DNA of 64,000 nucleotides. It comes from Paenibacillus sp. FSL K6-0276. Lineage in GTDB: Bacteria; Bacillota; Bacilli; Paenibacillales; Paenibacillaceae. Positions 32,840-42,595 of the stretch are shown in pieces (position 1 is the stretch's first letter; each line of letters starts with the position of its first letter). The notes below the pieces were generated by a model. The model made no database searches, had not been told where the DNA came from, and was given only the letters and a program-made list of their open reading frames with translations. Made by a program: the position numbers and the translations under genes. The DNA lies in the NCBI RefSeq assembly GCF_037977235.1, contig NZ_CP150276.1, positions 5,704,001 through 5,768,000 of the forward strand, written 5' to 3'.

Positions 32840-34120
32840 CTATCCGGCGTCAATGACGGAACCACCGGCGGCCTTCATAAGCCGGTTCATAATGGCAGCG
32901 CCGAGGCCGGTATACGGACAAGCCTCGGCCAAGATGTAAGTCGCTCCCGCTTCATCGAAGCGCCGCAGCGCGGCATATAGGGAGCGCGCTCCTTCCTCCG
33001 GTGAGTATAACGAGCCGAGGGAGAGGACACAGGCGGCAGGAACGGCGGGATAGAGGGGCTTATGCTCCTCGAAGAGGAGCAAGCCCGTCACCTCGCCATT
33101 CAGCTGCGCCGCCTGAAGTAGACTTGCGGCTTCTTCCGCCACGCGCTGCGGGGAAGAGCCGCGCACTACACCGAGCCAGCCGCGCGGCGCGTAGTGCGTG
33201 TACTTCATGCCCGGTGCGCGCGGCGCCGAGCTCTCGGCAGTAGCTTCTGCACCGTGAAGCTCCTTGGATGCAGTAGCTTCCAAGGAATCTGCTGTCGCGA
33301 GGTCTGAAGAATTATTAACTGTAGCAGCAGACTCAGCAGTACCAGACTCAGCTACAGGCTCAGTACTTACCGCTTCTACTCCAACTACAGCAGCCAACTG
33401 CTCTGCAGTAATCCCGCCGGGGCGCAGCACGGCAACCTTCCCATCAGGCTGCACCTGCACCACGGTCGACTCTAGTCCAACTCCGGCGGCGCCGCCATCA
33501 AGAACGCCGCCAATGTATCCGGCCAAATCTTCCATCACGTGCGAAGCTAATGTCGGGCTCGGACGCCCCGAACGGTTAGCGCTGGGCGCCGCAACTGGAC
33601 AACCTGCTGCACTTATCAGCGCCAAAGCTACCGGATGGTCAGGCATACGCACACCAACCGTGTCCAGCCCTGACGTCACACAGGGCGACAAAACACCCTC
33701 ACGAACAGGAAGCACGACTGTCAGCGGGCCAGGCCAATAAGCTTCCATCAACGCCGCCGCTGTAGGATGTACTTCTGTAACAAGCTCGTCCAAAGCACTC
33801 GGATCGGCAATATGCACGATTAGAGGATTGTCAGACGGTCGCCCTTTTGCCGCAAAAACAGCCTCAACTGCCTCTGTATTCCGTGCATCCGCCCCAAGTC
33901 CGTAGACCGTTTCGGTCGGAAAGGCGACCGTTCCGCCTTCGCGAAGCATTTTTGCCGCTTCCACTATGGCTAACTTATTCTCTTCACTTGGCTGAAGTAC
34001 ATCGGACTCCGGATCTGCATCCTTCAAAAAATCCAGTTCCCAATAAACAGTCTCATTTCTATTTCCACTCCGCCGCTGAACGGCGAATAAAGGGTCGTTT
34101 TGTTCGTTCATTCTCATCAC
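32840..34120 (-). CDS. ywlC: L-threonylcarbamoyladenylate synthase (YwlC/Sua5 type)
   Basis: 426 residues, clearly longer than the roughly 346 of B. subtilis YwlC. The YrdC domain (about 45-245) shows PTETVYGLGADA, KGRPSDNPLIVHI and APSANRSGRPSPT, and makes threonylcarbamoyl-AMP for tRNA t6A. The C-terminal Sua5 domain begins at PGMKYTHYAP, the signature of the linker loop. Between them lies a roughly 50-residue Ala/Ser/Glu/Thr-rich spacer (about 252-305) with near repeats of 'ESA/ATA' type, and the 3' third is GC-rich. The start is uncertain (GTG, ATG and ATG within four codons; weak Shine-Dalgarno). Confidence 0.93.
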   Translation of the reverse strand: MMRMNEQNDPLFAVQRRSGNRNETVYWELDFLKDADPESDVLQPSEENKLAIVEAAKMLREGGTVAFPTETVYGLGADARNTEAVEAVFAAKGRPSDNPLIVHIADPSALDELVTEVHPTAAALMEAYWPGPLTVVLPVREGVLSPCVTSGLDTVGVRMPDHPVALALISAAGCPVAAPSANRSGRPSPTLASHVMEDLAGYIGGVLDGGAAGVGLESTVVQVQPDGKVAVLRPGGITAEQLAAVVGVEAVSTEPVAESGTAESAATVNNSSDLATADSLEATASKELHGAEATAESSAPRAPGMKYTHYAPRGWLGVVRGSSPQRVAEEAASLLQAAQLNGEVTGLLLFEEHKPLYPAVPAACVLSLGSLYSPEEGARSLYAALRRFDEAGATYILAEACPYTGLGAAIMNRLMKAAGGSVIDAG

Positions 34121-34141
34121 AGGCTTTCTTCAGGATATAAA

Positions 34142-34172
34142 TTGAACAAAGCGGCCCCAAAAGAGGAGCCGC
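34142..34172 (-). terminator. Probable terminator of spoIIR
   Basis: GCGGCTCC pairs with GGGGCCGC around an A/T loop; the minus-strand tail TTTGTTC is weak. Confidence 0.5.
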
Positions 34173-34254
34173 GGTAGATCTGCTTATGAAATAGTACCAT
34201 ATTTGCATTCAAAACTATAGATAGTACAACCAAAATCGGAGCTCTAGCTAAATC

Positions 34255-35010
34255 TTACGACCACAATCCACAAATCCAGTTCCAAAGGTTTTGCAGTAGT
34301 TCCCAAACGAAGAACCGCACCTCTGGCTCTGCGGATTCCGCCGCCGGTACATCTCCTGCCGAAGAATCTGCTTGTACAGCTGTTCCTACTGCCGGCTTTA
34401 CCTTAGCACCACTATCTGCACTAGTAGCCGAGACGGTCTTTGCCCCTTTGTTAGTAGCAGGCGCTGCTGCATCTCCGGAGCCTGCATCGATAAAGCACAG
34501 CGGTGGAAACAGTACACACCACCAATTCTGCCCCTTGCCCTCACCCAGCGTGACCCGTACAGCCTCGTACTCCCCGGCCGGATACACTGTGCCACCGTAT
34601 AATTTGGTCGGAAAAGGAACCACACCCAGCTCCACTTTATAGGAATATTGAATGCCTCGTTTCTCTAGCTCCGATCCAACCAGCGTATTAAGCTCCGGTA
34701 AATGGGTTCTAATTAAAGAGCGTGCCTGCTCTAAGCTCTGTGGGTCCTCAAGTGCAGTTACCCACTGGTTCATTTGCTCCACGATTTTATCGCGGATTTG
34801 CCGCTTCACTAGCTGATCCTGCGTTCCGTCCGAATTCGCCAAAATACGCAGCCGGATGGAATCCTGTGGAATAGATACTTCGGCTACTGCGGCATCGGTT
34901 TTTTGACCTTCCCAGGCCATTATAACAATCATAAAAAAACAAATTAAAATGGCAGTATACTTAAAAGTCACGCGTAAGGAATCTCTTTTATCCATATGAT
35001 TATCGTTCAT
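34255..35010 (-). CDS. spoIIR: Stage II sporulation protein R
   Basis: 251 residues from ATG 35010 behind GGAGAGGGG. Signal/anchor helix (YTAILICFFMIVIMAW) followed by the SpoIIR domain with DSIRLRILANSD and GQNWWCVLFPPLCF. Secreted from the forespore, it triggers SpoIIGA to process pro-sigma-E. The C-terminal Ala/Ser/Val-rich stretch ends with an unusual hydrophobic tail WELLQNLWNWICGLW. A perfect sigma-F-type -10 (GGACATACT) lies about 40 nt upstream, though its -35 is poor. Confidence 0.94.
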   Translation of the reverse strand: MNDNHMDKRDSLRVTFKYTAILICFFMIVIMAWEGQKTDAAVAEVSIPQDSIRLRILANSDGTQDQLVKRQIRDKIVEQMNQWVTALEDPQSLEQARSLIRTHLPELNTLVGSELEKRGIQYSYKVELGVVPFPTKLYGGTVYPAGEYEAVRVTLGEGKGQNWWCVLFPPLCFIDAGSGDAAAPATNKGAKTVSATSADSGAKVKPAVGTAVQADSSAGDVPAAESAEPEVRFFVWELLQNLWNWICGLWS

Positions 35011-35093
35011 TTGTCGCAGCCCCTCTCCTCTTAACACTCATGCTAGTAGTATGTCCAGAGATGAGAGACTGCAAACCTATGAATCTATTAAAT

Positions 35094-36277
35094 CTATAAC
35101 TTCACTGCAAGCCCATTAGGCAACTGCAAATCATCCTCAACATCCCGTCCATAAAGATGCACACTCATTACAATCCCCATGCAGGCCATATTGATTAAAA
35201 GTGACGTACCTCCATAACTGATGAATGGAAGTGTAATTCCAGTAAGCGGCATTAGGCCGATAAACGCTCCAATATTCTCTAGGATTTGATATAGCAGCAT
35301 AGCCGTAATCCCAATAATTAAAAACGGACCACTGCGCTCCCTACTCTCTAGAGCAATCAGTATCATCCGATGGAGCAAAATAAAGAAGAGCAACAGAAGC
35401 AGCGCTGAACCCACGAACCCAAACTCCTCCGCAATCTGTACGAATATGGCATCTGAATAGGTATACGGAACACGGTTACTCTGAACAGAGCTACCCTGCA
35501 TATATCCCTCTCCACTCATCCCCCCGGAGGCGATAGCCATTTTGGCATTTCTCGTGTGATAGCTTGCATCATCGGACGCCAAATCAGGTACGAGCCAAGG
35601 ATCAAAACGATCCACTAAATGTTTTCTGCCAAGAGTCTCCTCAAAAAAATGTACCGCTTCATCATGATAGTGAATATAGCTCATAATTCCTGCAAGACCA
35701 AGTCCGCCAACTATAATTAGCCCGATGAGGGCATGTGAAATTTTGATATTCCCGATCCATAGAAGGCCGATCAAAATAACAATGTAACTTAGCGCATTCC
35801 CCAGATCATTCTGCACAATAACTATAGTAAAAGGGAACAACGTAAGAAGCACTAGCGGGACGACTCCCTTCCAGAAGGTTAGCGTGGACCCTTGTCTACG
35901 GGCCAGAATGGACGCCAACAAAGGATCAATATCAACTTAAACAGCTCCGCAGGTTGAAAGCTAAGACCACCTATTTCTAGCCCCAATTGGGCACCATTCT
36001 TTACCTTACCAAAAAAACTAACTGACACTAGCAGACCTATACCCAAGATATAAATATAAAGTGCATATTTAACAAATATCCTATAGTCCACAAAGGTGAG
36101 TACAAAGAAAGCTACAAATCCTAAAAAATAGTATTTAAGCATTTGTAGATGGAAGCCATCCAATTTCTGAAGTAATCTTCCACTAGTCACACTGTATATA
36201 GAAAAAATACTAATGACCATCAGCATAACTAGAACAATAATAATCACGTTATCGATCTTCTTGAACTTCTCAAGCAT
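35094..36277 (-). pseudogene. FtsW/RodA/SpoVE-family gene broken by a frameshift
   Basis: The N-terminal part (ATG 36277 behind AAGGGG) and C-terminal part of one FtsW/RodA protein are in different frames. The reading frame shifts near 35918-35925, in ATCCTTTGTTGG: one base is missing compared with the intact neighbour at 36501-37685, which continues LILILFLAAML. Both halves align with that paralogue throughout (PAELFKLIL, NDLGNALSYIVIL, GLMPLTGITLPFISYGGTSLL). Such proteins are septal or elongasome peptidoglycan glycosyltransferases. Either a true inactivation, a sequencing error in a short T run, or programmed frameshifting. Confidence 0.85.
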
Positions 36278-36436
36278 ACGTAAGCCCCTTACTCTATTAA
36301 GGTTCCAACCGCCCTCACCCGAGGAAAGTCGCTCCCTTCTATTGTAGAGCATTCGAGAATATAATTCCAAATTTATGTAATGCATCTGAAATTAGAGATT
36401 CAATTGATCAGAGGACAGACATCTCCATGAAAATCA

Positions 36437-36486
36437 AAAAAAACCGCCAGTTCCCATCCTAAAAAGATGAGGTTCTGACGGTTTTA
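36437..36486 (-). terminator. Terminator between the two FtsW/RodA genes
   Basis: AAACCGTCAG pairs with CTGGCGGTTT over a long interrupted stem; the minus-strand tail is a run of eight T. It separates the intact from the broken copy. Confidence 0.8.
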
Positions 36487-36500
36487 TTGTGATTTCGTGA

Positions 36501-37685
36501 TTATACCTGTTTGGCGGCTGCATAAGGAGTAGGCTTAGGTAAATCTTCCTCTACATCTTGACCGTGCAGACGTACGCTCATCACCAGCCCGATGCTTGCC
36601 ATATTGATAAGAAGCGAAGTTCCCCCGAAGCTGATGAACGGCAGCGTAATTCCGGTGAGCGGCATTAAGCCGATAAACGCGCCGATATTCTCAAAAATCT
36701 GATACAACATCATCGCGACAATACCGACAATCAGAAATGGACCCGCTCGATCTCTGGATTCTAGCGCAATCAGAATCATCCGGTGAATTAGGATAAAATA
36801 CAGCAGTAGCAGCACCGCCGCCCCCACAAAACCGAATTCTTCGGCAATTTGCACGAAAATAGAGTCCGAGTAGGTGTATGGTACACGATTTGCTTGAACC
36901 GAATCGCCTTTCATATAGCCATCTCCACTCATTCCTCCAGAGGCAATAGCAATTTTAGCATTGGTGGTATGATACTTAGCCTTTTCTGTTGCTTTGTCCG
37001 GAACTAGCCAAGGATCGAAACGTTCAATCCAGTGCGATCGGCCAATATCATTAAGGAACGTTTTAATTTCGTCATGATAATGAATATAACTCATAATTCC
37101 GGCAATCGCAGAGCTTGCTATAATCACCAGCCCGATTAATGCGTGAGTGTACTTAATATTGCCAATCCACAACAGACCCGCAAGAATCACAATGTAAGAC
37201 AAGGCATTACCAAGGTCATTCTGTGTAAGGACAATAAGAAACGGAAATAAGGTTAAGAGGCCCAGCGGCACAACATCCCGCCAAAACAAAAGCTTACTCT
37301 TATTCTTACGGACGAGCATAGCTGCCAGAAATAGAATCAATATCAACTTAAACAACTCGGCAGGCTGAAGGCTCAGTCCTCCAGGGAGGGACAACCAGCC
37401 TTGGGCATTATTTTTGGTCTCGCCCAAAAAGCTGACGAGGATCAGTATACCTATCCCAAATAGATAAATATACAGCGCGTATTTCACTAAAATTCTGTAA
37501 TCCAAAAAGGTCATTCCAATAAATGCAATAAATCCAATAACATAATACATCATCATACGGATATGATGTCCGTCCAGCTTTTCTCTTCCATGAGTCACAC
37601 TATATATGGAGAAGATGCTGACAGTCATGAGTAATAACAGAACGACTACGATAGCACCATCAATCTTTTTAATCTTCTGAAGCAC
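36501..37685 (-). CDS. FtsW/RodA/SpoVE-family peptidoglycan polymerase
   Basis: 394 residues from GTG 37685, with GGGAGG 6 nt upstream; the frame extends to 37733 without a ribosome site. About ten transmembrane helices, with the SEDS-family hallmarks PAELFKLILILFLA, QNDLGNALSYIVIL, EEFGFVGAA and GLMPLTGITLPFISFGG. These proteins polymerise lipid II into glycan strands with a partner class B PBP. It cannot be assigned to RodA, FtsW or SpoVE from sequence alone. A close tandem copy follows, frameshifted. Confidence 0.9.
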   Translation of the reverse strand: MLQKIKKIDGAIVVVLLLLMTVSIFSIYSVTHGREKLDGHHIRMMMYYVIGFIAFIGMTFLDYRILVKYALYIYLFGIGILILVSFLGETKNNAQGWLSLPGGLSLQPAELFKLILILFLAAMLVRKNKSKLLFWRDVVPLGLLTLFPFLIVLTQNDLGNALSYIVILAGLLWIGNIKYTHALIGLVIIASSAIAGIMSYIHYHDEIKTFLNDIGRSHWIERFDPWLVPDKATEKAKYHTTNAKIAIASGGMSGDGYMKGDSVQANRVPYTYSDSIFVQIAEEFGFVGAAVLLLLYFILIHRMILIALESRDRAGPFLIVGIVAMMLYQIFENIGAFIGLMPLTGITLPFISFGGTSLLINMASIGLVMSVRLHGQDVEEDLPKPTPYAAAKQV

Positions 37686-37825
37686 GTTCTGCCTCCCTAC
37701 TCTATATCTAGGCTTTCTTTTATGATTCACCAAGAAGTCCGGTTAAATTCTATTGTAAAGGAAGACGGATTGAAAATACAATTTTACTACCTCGGATAAC
37801 ATGAGCCACTGCACAGAATACAGTA

Positions 37826-38848
37826 TTACCGCGCTATACCTAGCACATGACGCGGAATTCCAGCCAGATCATTAATGGTGATGATCTCCGTCCAATGGCC
37901 TGCCGCCTCAAGGAATGCAGCGACTTGCTCGGCTTGGCCAAAGCCAAGCTCAAAGCCGATCAGGCGCGGCAGTGCCGGGAGCAGCGCCATCTGCTCCATC
38001 ATGCGGCGGTACGGGTCCAGCCCGTCCGCTCCGCCATCCAGCGCAGTGCGCGGCTCGTGGTCGCGCACCTCACGCTGCAACCCGGCGATATCCTCGCCGG
38101 GGATGTACGGCGGGTTGGAGACGAGAATATCCGTCTCCATTCCCGCGAACGGCTCGAGCAAATCGCCGAGCCGAAAATCCACGGCTGTGCCGTTGCGCAA
38201 GGCATTGCGCTCGGCCACAGCCAAGGCCGCCGGCGAAATATCGCCGGCGCAGACCCGCCACGCCGGCGCTTCGGCCGCCAGCGTGACGGAGATCGCTCCG
38301 CTGCCGGCGCCGATATCGACGGCGGTCAGTGGCCGTGCGGCGCGTACGTTCTCCGCGTCGCCTTCGGTGCGGGCGGCATCGCTGCCCGCACGATCATGTG
38401 CTGCTGCTAGCGAAGCAGCACCTTCTTCCTGCGCCGCTTTGCTCGGCGCAACCGTGCCGTCCGGCCAGAGCTCCGCGCCGTACCGCAAAATCGCCTCGAC
38501 GAGCAGCTCCGTCTCCGGCCGCGGAATCAGCACATCAGGCGTCACTTCAAAGGGACGCCCGTAGAACTCCTGCTCGCCGATGATGTACTGCACCGGCTCG
38601 CCCATGCTCCGGCGGGTAACTCCCGCCTCCCATGCTTCCTTGACCGCAGCTGGAAAAGGATCCGCCAGCGCCATATAATACGCCGCTCCCGACAAGCCAA
38701 GCGCATGCTCAAGCAGTAATTGCGCACTGCGCTGCGGTTCATTACAACCGCTCTGGCTCAAAAAAGAAGAAGCCTCCGCAAAGGCTTCCCGGATGCTTTT
38801 CACTTCCGACATGACAAATACGCCATCGTTCAAAGCATTATTCTCCAT
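37826..38848 (-). CDS. prmC: Release factor glutamine methyltransferase PrmC
   Basis: 340 residues against about 285 normally. It methylates the GGQ glutamine of RF1/RF2 using SAM. The N-terminal helical domain, SAM motif VDIGAGSGAISVTLA and the catalytic NPPY in DILVSNPPYIPGEDI are present. The excess is an Ala/Glu-rich insert of about 40 residues just before SAM motif I; the whole gene is markedly GC-rich. The ATG at 38848 lies inside the prfA stop region (11-nt overlap); a TTG at codon 6 and an ATG at codon 13 are alternatives. Confidence 0.93.
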   Translation of the reverse strand: MENNALNDGVFVMSEVKSIREAFAEASSFLSQSGCNEPQRSAQLLLEHALGLSGAAYYMALADPFPAAVKEAWEAGVTRRSMGEPVQYIIGEQEFYGRPFEVTPDVLIPRPETELLVEAILRYGAELWPDGTVAPSKAAQEEGAASLAAAHDRAGSDAARTEGDAENVRAARPLTAVDIGAGSGAISVTLAAEAPAWRVCAGDISPAALAVAERNALRNGTAVDFRLGDLLEPFAGMETDILVSNPPYIPGEDIAGLQREVRDHEPRTALDGGADGLDPYRRMMEQMALLPALPRLIGFELGFGQAEQVAAFLEAAGHWTEIITINDLAGIPRHVLGIAR

Positions 38849-39914
38849 TGTCCATACTATCCATCAAATCAGCTTGTTCAGCGATCGAAAGGGCCGAAAT
38901 AATTTCAGTGATTTCTCCGTTCATAATCTGCTCCAAACGGTGCAGTGTCAAGCCAATGCGATGATCTGTAACCCGGCTCTGCGGGAAGTTATACGTCCGA
39001 ATACGCTCACTACGATCACCAGTACCTACTTTACTCTTCCGTTCACCAGCATACTTCGCTTCCTCTTCCTGCCGTTTCAGATCCGAAATACGGGCACGAA
39101 GCACTTGCAGTGCTTTTTCCTTATTGGAGTTCTGTGACTTACCGTCCTGACAGGTAGCAATAATGCCCGTAGGTACATGGGTTACACGTACTGCAGACTT
39201 GGTCGTATTTACAGACTGTCCGCCTGCACCACTTGAACAGAAGGTATCCACACGAATATCTTTATCATGGATCTCAATCTCAAATGCCTCAGCTTCCGGC
39301 ATCACCGATACTGTAGAAGTAGAGGTATGAATACGTCCACCGGATTCAGTCGCTGGGATACGTTGTACGCGATGCGCACCACTTTCGTATTTCAGCTTAC
39401 TGTATGCACCCCGGCCGTTAATAAGGAAGATGACCTCTTTAAATCCACCAAGGTCACTCGTGTTGGCATCCATTAGCTCCACGCGCCAGCCTTGTGCATC
39501 TGCATAACGAGTGTACATCCGGTAAAGGTCGGAAGCGAATAATGCCGCTTCATCTCCACCCGCTGCACCACGAATTTCGACGATTACGTTCTTATCATCA
39601 TTCGGGTCTTTAGGTAGCAACAATACGCGTATTTTCTCTTCCAGTTCAACCTGACGTTTGGAAAGGTCGTCAATTTCCATTTTGACCATTTCCTTCATCT
39701 CATCATCAAGCTTTTCGCCTTGCATTTGCTTAGCAGCTTCAAGCTCTTGCATTACATTTTTATATTCAGTATACGCCTCAAATGCAGGCTGTAGGTCTGA
39801 TTGTTCTTTGGAATAATCCCTCAGTTTCTTACTGTCGTTTGCAACATCCGGATCACAAAGCAGTTCACTGAGCTTCTCATAGCGGTCCGCCAGGGATTGC
39901 AATCGGTCCAACAA
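38838..39914 (-). CDS. prfA: Peptide chain release factor 1
   Basis: 358 residues from TTG 39914 (a second TTG follows), with GGAGAGGTG upstream. It recognises UAA and UAG. The GAGGQSVNTTKSAVR motif carries the GGQ that triggers peptidyl-tRNA hydrolysis, and the stop-codon-recognition PAT-type motif is visible in QRIPATESGGRIHTS. Its 3' end overlaps prmC, the enzyme that modifies it. No autoregulatory frameshift is present (that is an RF2 feature). Confidence 0.97.
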   Translation of the reverse strand: MLDRLQSLADRYEKLSELLCDPDVANDSKKLRDYSKEQSDLQPAFEAYTEYKNVMQELEAAKQMQGEKLDDEMKEMVKMEIDDLSKRQVELEEKIRVLLLPKDPNDDKNVIVEIRGAAGGDEAALFASDLYRMYTRYADAQGWRVELMDANTSDLGGFKEVIFLINGRGAYSKLKYESGAHRVQRIPATESGGRIHTSTSTVSVMPEAEAFEIEIHDKDIRVDTFCSSGAGGQSVNTTKSAVRVTHVPTGIIATCQDGKSQNSNKEKALQVLRARISDLKRQEEEAKYAGERKSKVGTGDRSERIRTYNFPQSRVTDHRIGLTLHRLEQIMNGEITEIISALSIAEQADLMDSMDNGE

Positions 39915-40069
39915 GGGAATTCACCTCTCCTAGTTCAATTTCAAATACGCAAATAAAACGATTAAAAAGCACTGTCATAAAAATAGATATACGACTTTAT
40001 ATTATACCAAAGATATTGCGAAATGGCTACACTTCCGCACGCACAATAACTTAATAAATGACTTATATT

Positions 40070-40122
40070 TTAAAAAGGACCATCCCAGCAGTAGATACCC
40101 TCTACCGACTGAGATGACCCTC
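40070..40122 (-). terminator. Terminator of ychF
   Basis: AGGGTCATCTCAG...GGTAGA pairs with TCTACTGCTGGGATGGTCCT across a five-base loop; the tail is TTTTTA on the minus strand. Confidence 0.75.
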
Positions 40123-40147
40123 TTATCATTCGTACGCTTCAGTCCTC

Positions 40148-41248
40148 TTAAACGTTGAAACGGAAATGCATAACGTCGCCGTCTTGCACCAAATATTCTT
40201 TACCTTCAAGACGCAATTGACCACGTTCTTTCGCACCATTCATAGAACCTGCTGCCAAAAGATCTGCGTAAGCCACTACCTCAGCACGGATAAATCCACG
40301 TTCGAAATCCGTATGAATCACACCTGCAGCGCCAGGTGCTTTGGTTCCGCGACGAATGGTCCACGCGCGAACTTCCTGAACGCCTGCTGTGAAGTAAGTA
40401 TACAAGCCTAGCAGCTTGTAAGCCGCTTTGATCAGACGGTTCAGACCAGATTCTTCAAGCCCAAGTTCTTCTAGGAACATCGCTTTATCTTCGCCCTCAA
40501 GCTCAGCAATTTCAGCTTCTACCTTAGCGCTAATCGGAACAACTTCAGCACCCTCAGTTGCTGCAAATTCACGCACTTGCTGCACATAAGGATTATCCTC
40601 TGCACTTGCTACTTCATCTTCGCTTACATTCGCCGCATACAGCACTGGTTTCAATGTTAACAAATGAAGATCGCGGATAATAAGCTTCTCGTCTTCATTC
40701 AATTCCACACTACGTGCAGGTTTGTCTTCATAGAGGGCTTCTTTGATGCGTTCAAGCAGTTCAACTTCTTGAGCGTATTTCTTCTCGCCGCCTTTGATGT
40801 TCTTACGGGAACGCTCAATCCGTTTCTCAATGCTCTCAAGGTCAGCAAGAATCAGCTCCAAATTGATGGTCTGAATGTCGCTGATCGGGTTTACTTTTCC
40901 ATCAACGTGTGTAACGTTCTCATCTTCAAAGCAGCGAACCACATGAACGATAGCGTCCACTTCACGAATATGAGCTAGGAATTTGTTACCTAGTCCCTCA
41001 CCTTTACTTGCACCGCGCACAAGACCAGCAATATCAACAAATTCAAAAGCAGTAGGTACAGTCTTGTTAGGTTGTACCAGCTCAGTCAGTTTATCAAGAC
41101 GTTCGTCCGGAACTTCAACGACACCAACGTTAGGGTCAATCGTGCAAAAAGGGTAGTTTGCGGATTCTGCTCCCGCTTGCGTTATCGCATTAAACAATGT
41201 GGATTTTCCTACGTTAGGAAGACCGACGATTCCAGCTTTCAAAGCCAT
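40148..41248 (-). CDS. ychF: Redox-regulated ATPase YchF (Obg family)
   Basis: 366 residues. G1 is GLPNVGKST, G2 NYPFCTI, G3 FVDIAGLVRGASKG. The G4 position is NVSE rather than NKxD, the change that makes YchF/OLA1 prefer ATP. A helical hairpin and a C-terminal TGS domain (ending VQDGDVMHFRFNV) complete the protein. It binds ribosomes and dampens oxidative stress responses in studied species. AGGAG precedes the ATG at 41248. Confidence 0.97.
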   Translation of the reverse strand: MALKAGIVGLPNVGKSTLFNAITQAGAESANYPFCTIDPNVGVVEVPDERLDKLTELVQPNKTVPTAFEFVDIAGLVRGASKGEGLGNKFLAHIREVDAIVHVVRCFEDENVTHVDGKVNPISDIQTINLELILADLESIEKRIERSRKNIKGGEKKYAQEVELLERIKEALYEDKPARSVELNEDEKLIIRDLHLLTLKPVLYAANVSEDEVASAEDNPYVQQVREFAATEGAEVVPISAKVEAEIAELEGEDKAMFLEELGLEESGLNRLIKAAYKLLGLYTYFTAGVQEVRAWTIRRGTKAPGAAGVIHTDFERGFIRAEVVAYADLLAAGSMNGAKERGQLRLEGKEYLVQDGDVMHFRFNV

Positions 41249-41316
41249 TTATATGACAACTCCTATTTTCAGCTAAATTGATCATCCGAATAAGTTATAC
41301 GATCTAAACCATTATA

Positions 41317-41845
41317 TATTAGAACATATTCTCCAGCAACACCGGATGTCTTGTAGATGTGTCAATCCAGCCTTATCCAAGCGCACCAATTCATTGGGAA
41401 CCCGCAAGTTCCAATACCTTTTGCAAATGCTGCAAGACCTTCCGATGCTGAATACACAGAGCTGTCTACCAGCAAATAGATCTTTCCTTTAAAGCCCACA
41501 GGATGAATAGGTTGCAGAATATCATCCATTTTAGTGTAGCTATTAAACATGGTGGTCGCTTCAGGCGGGATATTCGGTAACTGATCATCCTTGATGTTCG
41601 CAATAGGCTGTAGATTTTCGATAATTTGACGCGCCTGCATAAAGACCTCGGAGTATTCGCCCCCTCTATAAAGTAAATATGTATTATAAATGACAGGATT
41701 ATTAATTAACTGCGGGACAATAAGACCATGCCAGCAATCACTGTTTCCTCCACCGTTTCCTCGGATATCGAGGATTAGTGTTTTGTAATCCTTTACTTCC
41801 ATTAAAAAGTCGCAGATTTCCCAACTATCAAGGAGGGGCTAGTTC
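41317..41845 (-). pseudogene. Decayed S41-family peptidase (tricorn/C-terminal processing type)
   Basis: The readable frame gives ICDFLMEVKDYKTLILDIRGNGGG and LLVDSSVYSASEGLAAFAKG, which are the substrate-binding and catalytic Ser/Lys regions of S41 peptidases. An in-frame TAG at about 41840 cuts off the N-terminal part, including any signal peptide and PDZ region. After FAKGIG the sequence jumps to another frame (VPNELVRLDKAGL), losing the conserved segment in between. It is clearly non-functional. The 240 bases to the GNAT gene hold only its terminator and AT-rich DNA. Confidence 0.8.
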
Positions 41846-42048
41846 TCCTCAATAATCTTCCACATGTAATCAAGCTGCAGAAACAACCACCGGTAATACA
41901 AACCTTGGTCTGACTTTATTCCCCCTTTTAATACTCTTTATAATTGAATCCATTTTTCAGGAATTTATTTAATAATCATATTTTTCTATTAATCCTAATT
42001 CAAATATATTTATCACAATTTTTTACATAATATTTCTAAAGAACAACT

Positions 42049-42071
42049 AAAAAAGACCTCTCTCGAGGTCT
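42049..42071 (-). terminator. Terminator of the GNAT gene
   Basis: GACCTC/GAGGTC hairpin with a TTTTTT minus-strand tail. Confidence 0.75.
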
Positions 42072-42083
42072 CCATTTATAGCA

Positions 42084-42566
42084 CTATAGATCTTTTGACA
42101 TCGTAATGTCGGTTACGGTATATCCCATTTTTTTGTAAAGCTCAAATGCACGATTATTCTGACCGAAGACATGTAACCCGATTTTGGTGACGTTCATCTC
42201 ACGGGCTTCTTCATCGAGTGCGACCATAGCCTGCTTACCATAACCTTTACTCTGATACGGTTCAAAAATGTAAAAATCATAAATGAAAGCCTCTCGACCA
42301 CTACGTCCTTCACTTACATTAAACCAGATATATCCCACCTGGCTGTCACTACTTATTTCTATTATAGAATATAGATAAGCGCCATCTGTGTTCAACCCTT
42401 TGGGCAGAGACTGTGTTATGGCTTCCTCAGACAGCTTCATCGCGATTTCAGGATCCCAAGCACCGGCTTTAATCTTATCTTCCGCATAATCCCTAGTAGC
42501 TTGACCTATGAAAAATTGAAATGCCGATTCATCCATATGGACCAGTTTAATCATAATCTTTTTCAC
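42084..42566 (-). CDS. GNAT family N-acetyltransferase
   Basis: 160 residues. The acetyl-CoA site is DFYIFEPYQSKGYGKQAMVAL (motif A, Q/RxxGxG/A type), followed by LHVFGQNNRAFELYKKMGYTV (motif B), as in RimI-like enzymes. Substrate unknown. The start may be GTG 42566 or, more plausibly for spacing from GAGGAA, ATG 42554. It lies alone between a dead peptidase and the IPP isomerase gene. Confidence 0.85.
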   Translation of the reverse strand: MKKIMIKLVHMDESAFQFFIGQATRDYAEDKIKAGAWDPEIAMKLSEEAITQSLPKGLNTDGAYLYSIIEISSDSQVGYIWFNVSEGRSGREAFIYDFYIFEPYQSKGYGKQAMVALDEEAREMNVTKIGLHVFGQNNRAFELYKKMGYTVTDITMSKDL

Positions 42567-42595
42567 TTCCTCACTTCTATATTTGCCACATACTT

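Noticed and set aside
32712..32840. Possible manganese riboswitch before mntP
   Set aside because: The stretch is short and lacks the conserved yybP-ykoY loop sequences.
33001..33740. Overlapping plus-strand frames in the GC-rich ywlC region
   Set aside because: Low stop-codon frequency in GC-rich DNA; Arg/Ser/Pro-rich translations and no ribosome sites.
37847..38583. Several long frames antisense to prmC
   Set aside because: Same GC effect; the prmC frame carries clear catalytic motifs.
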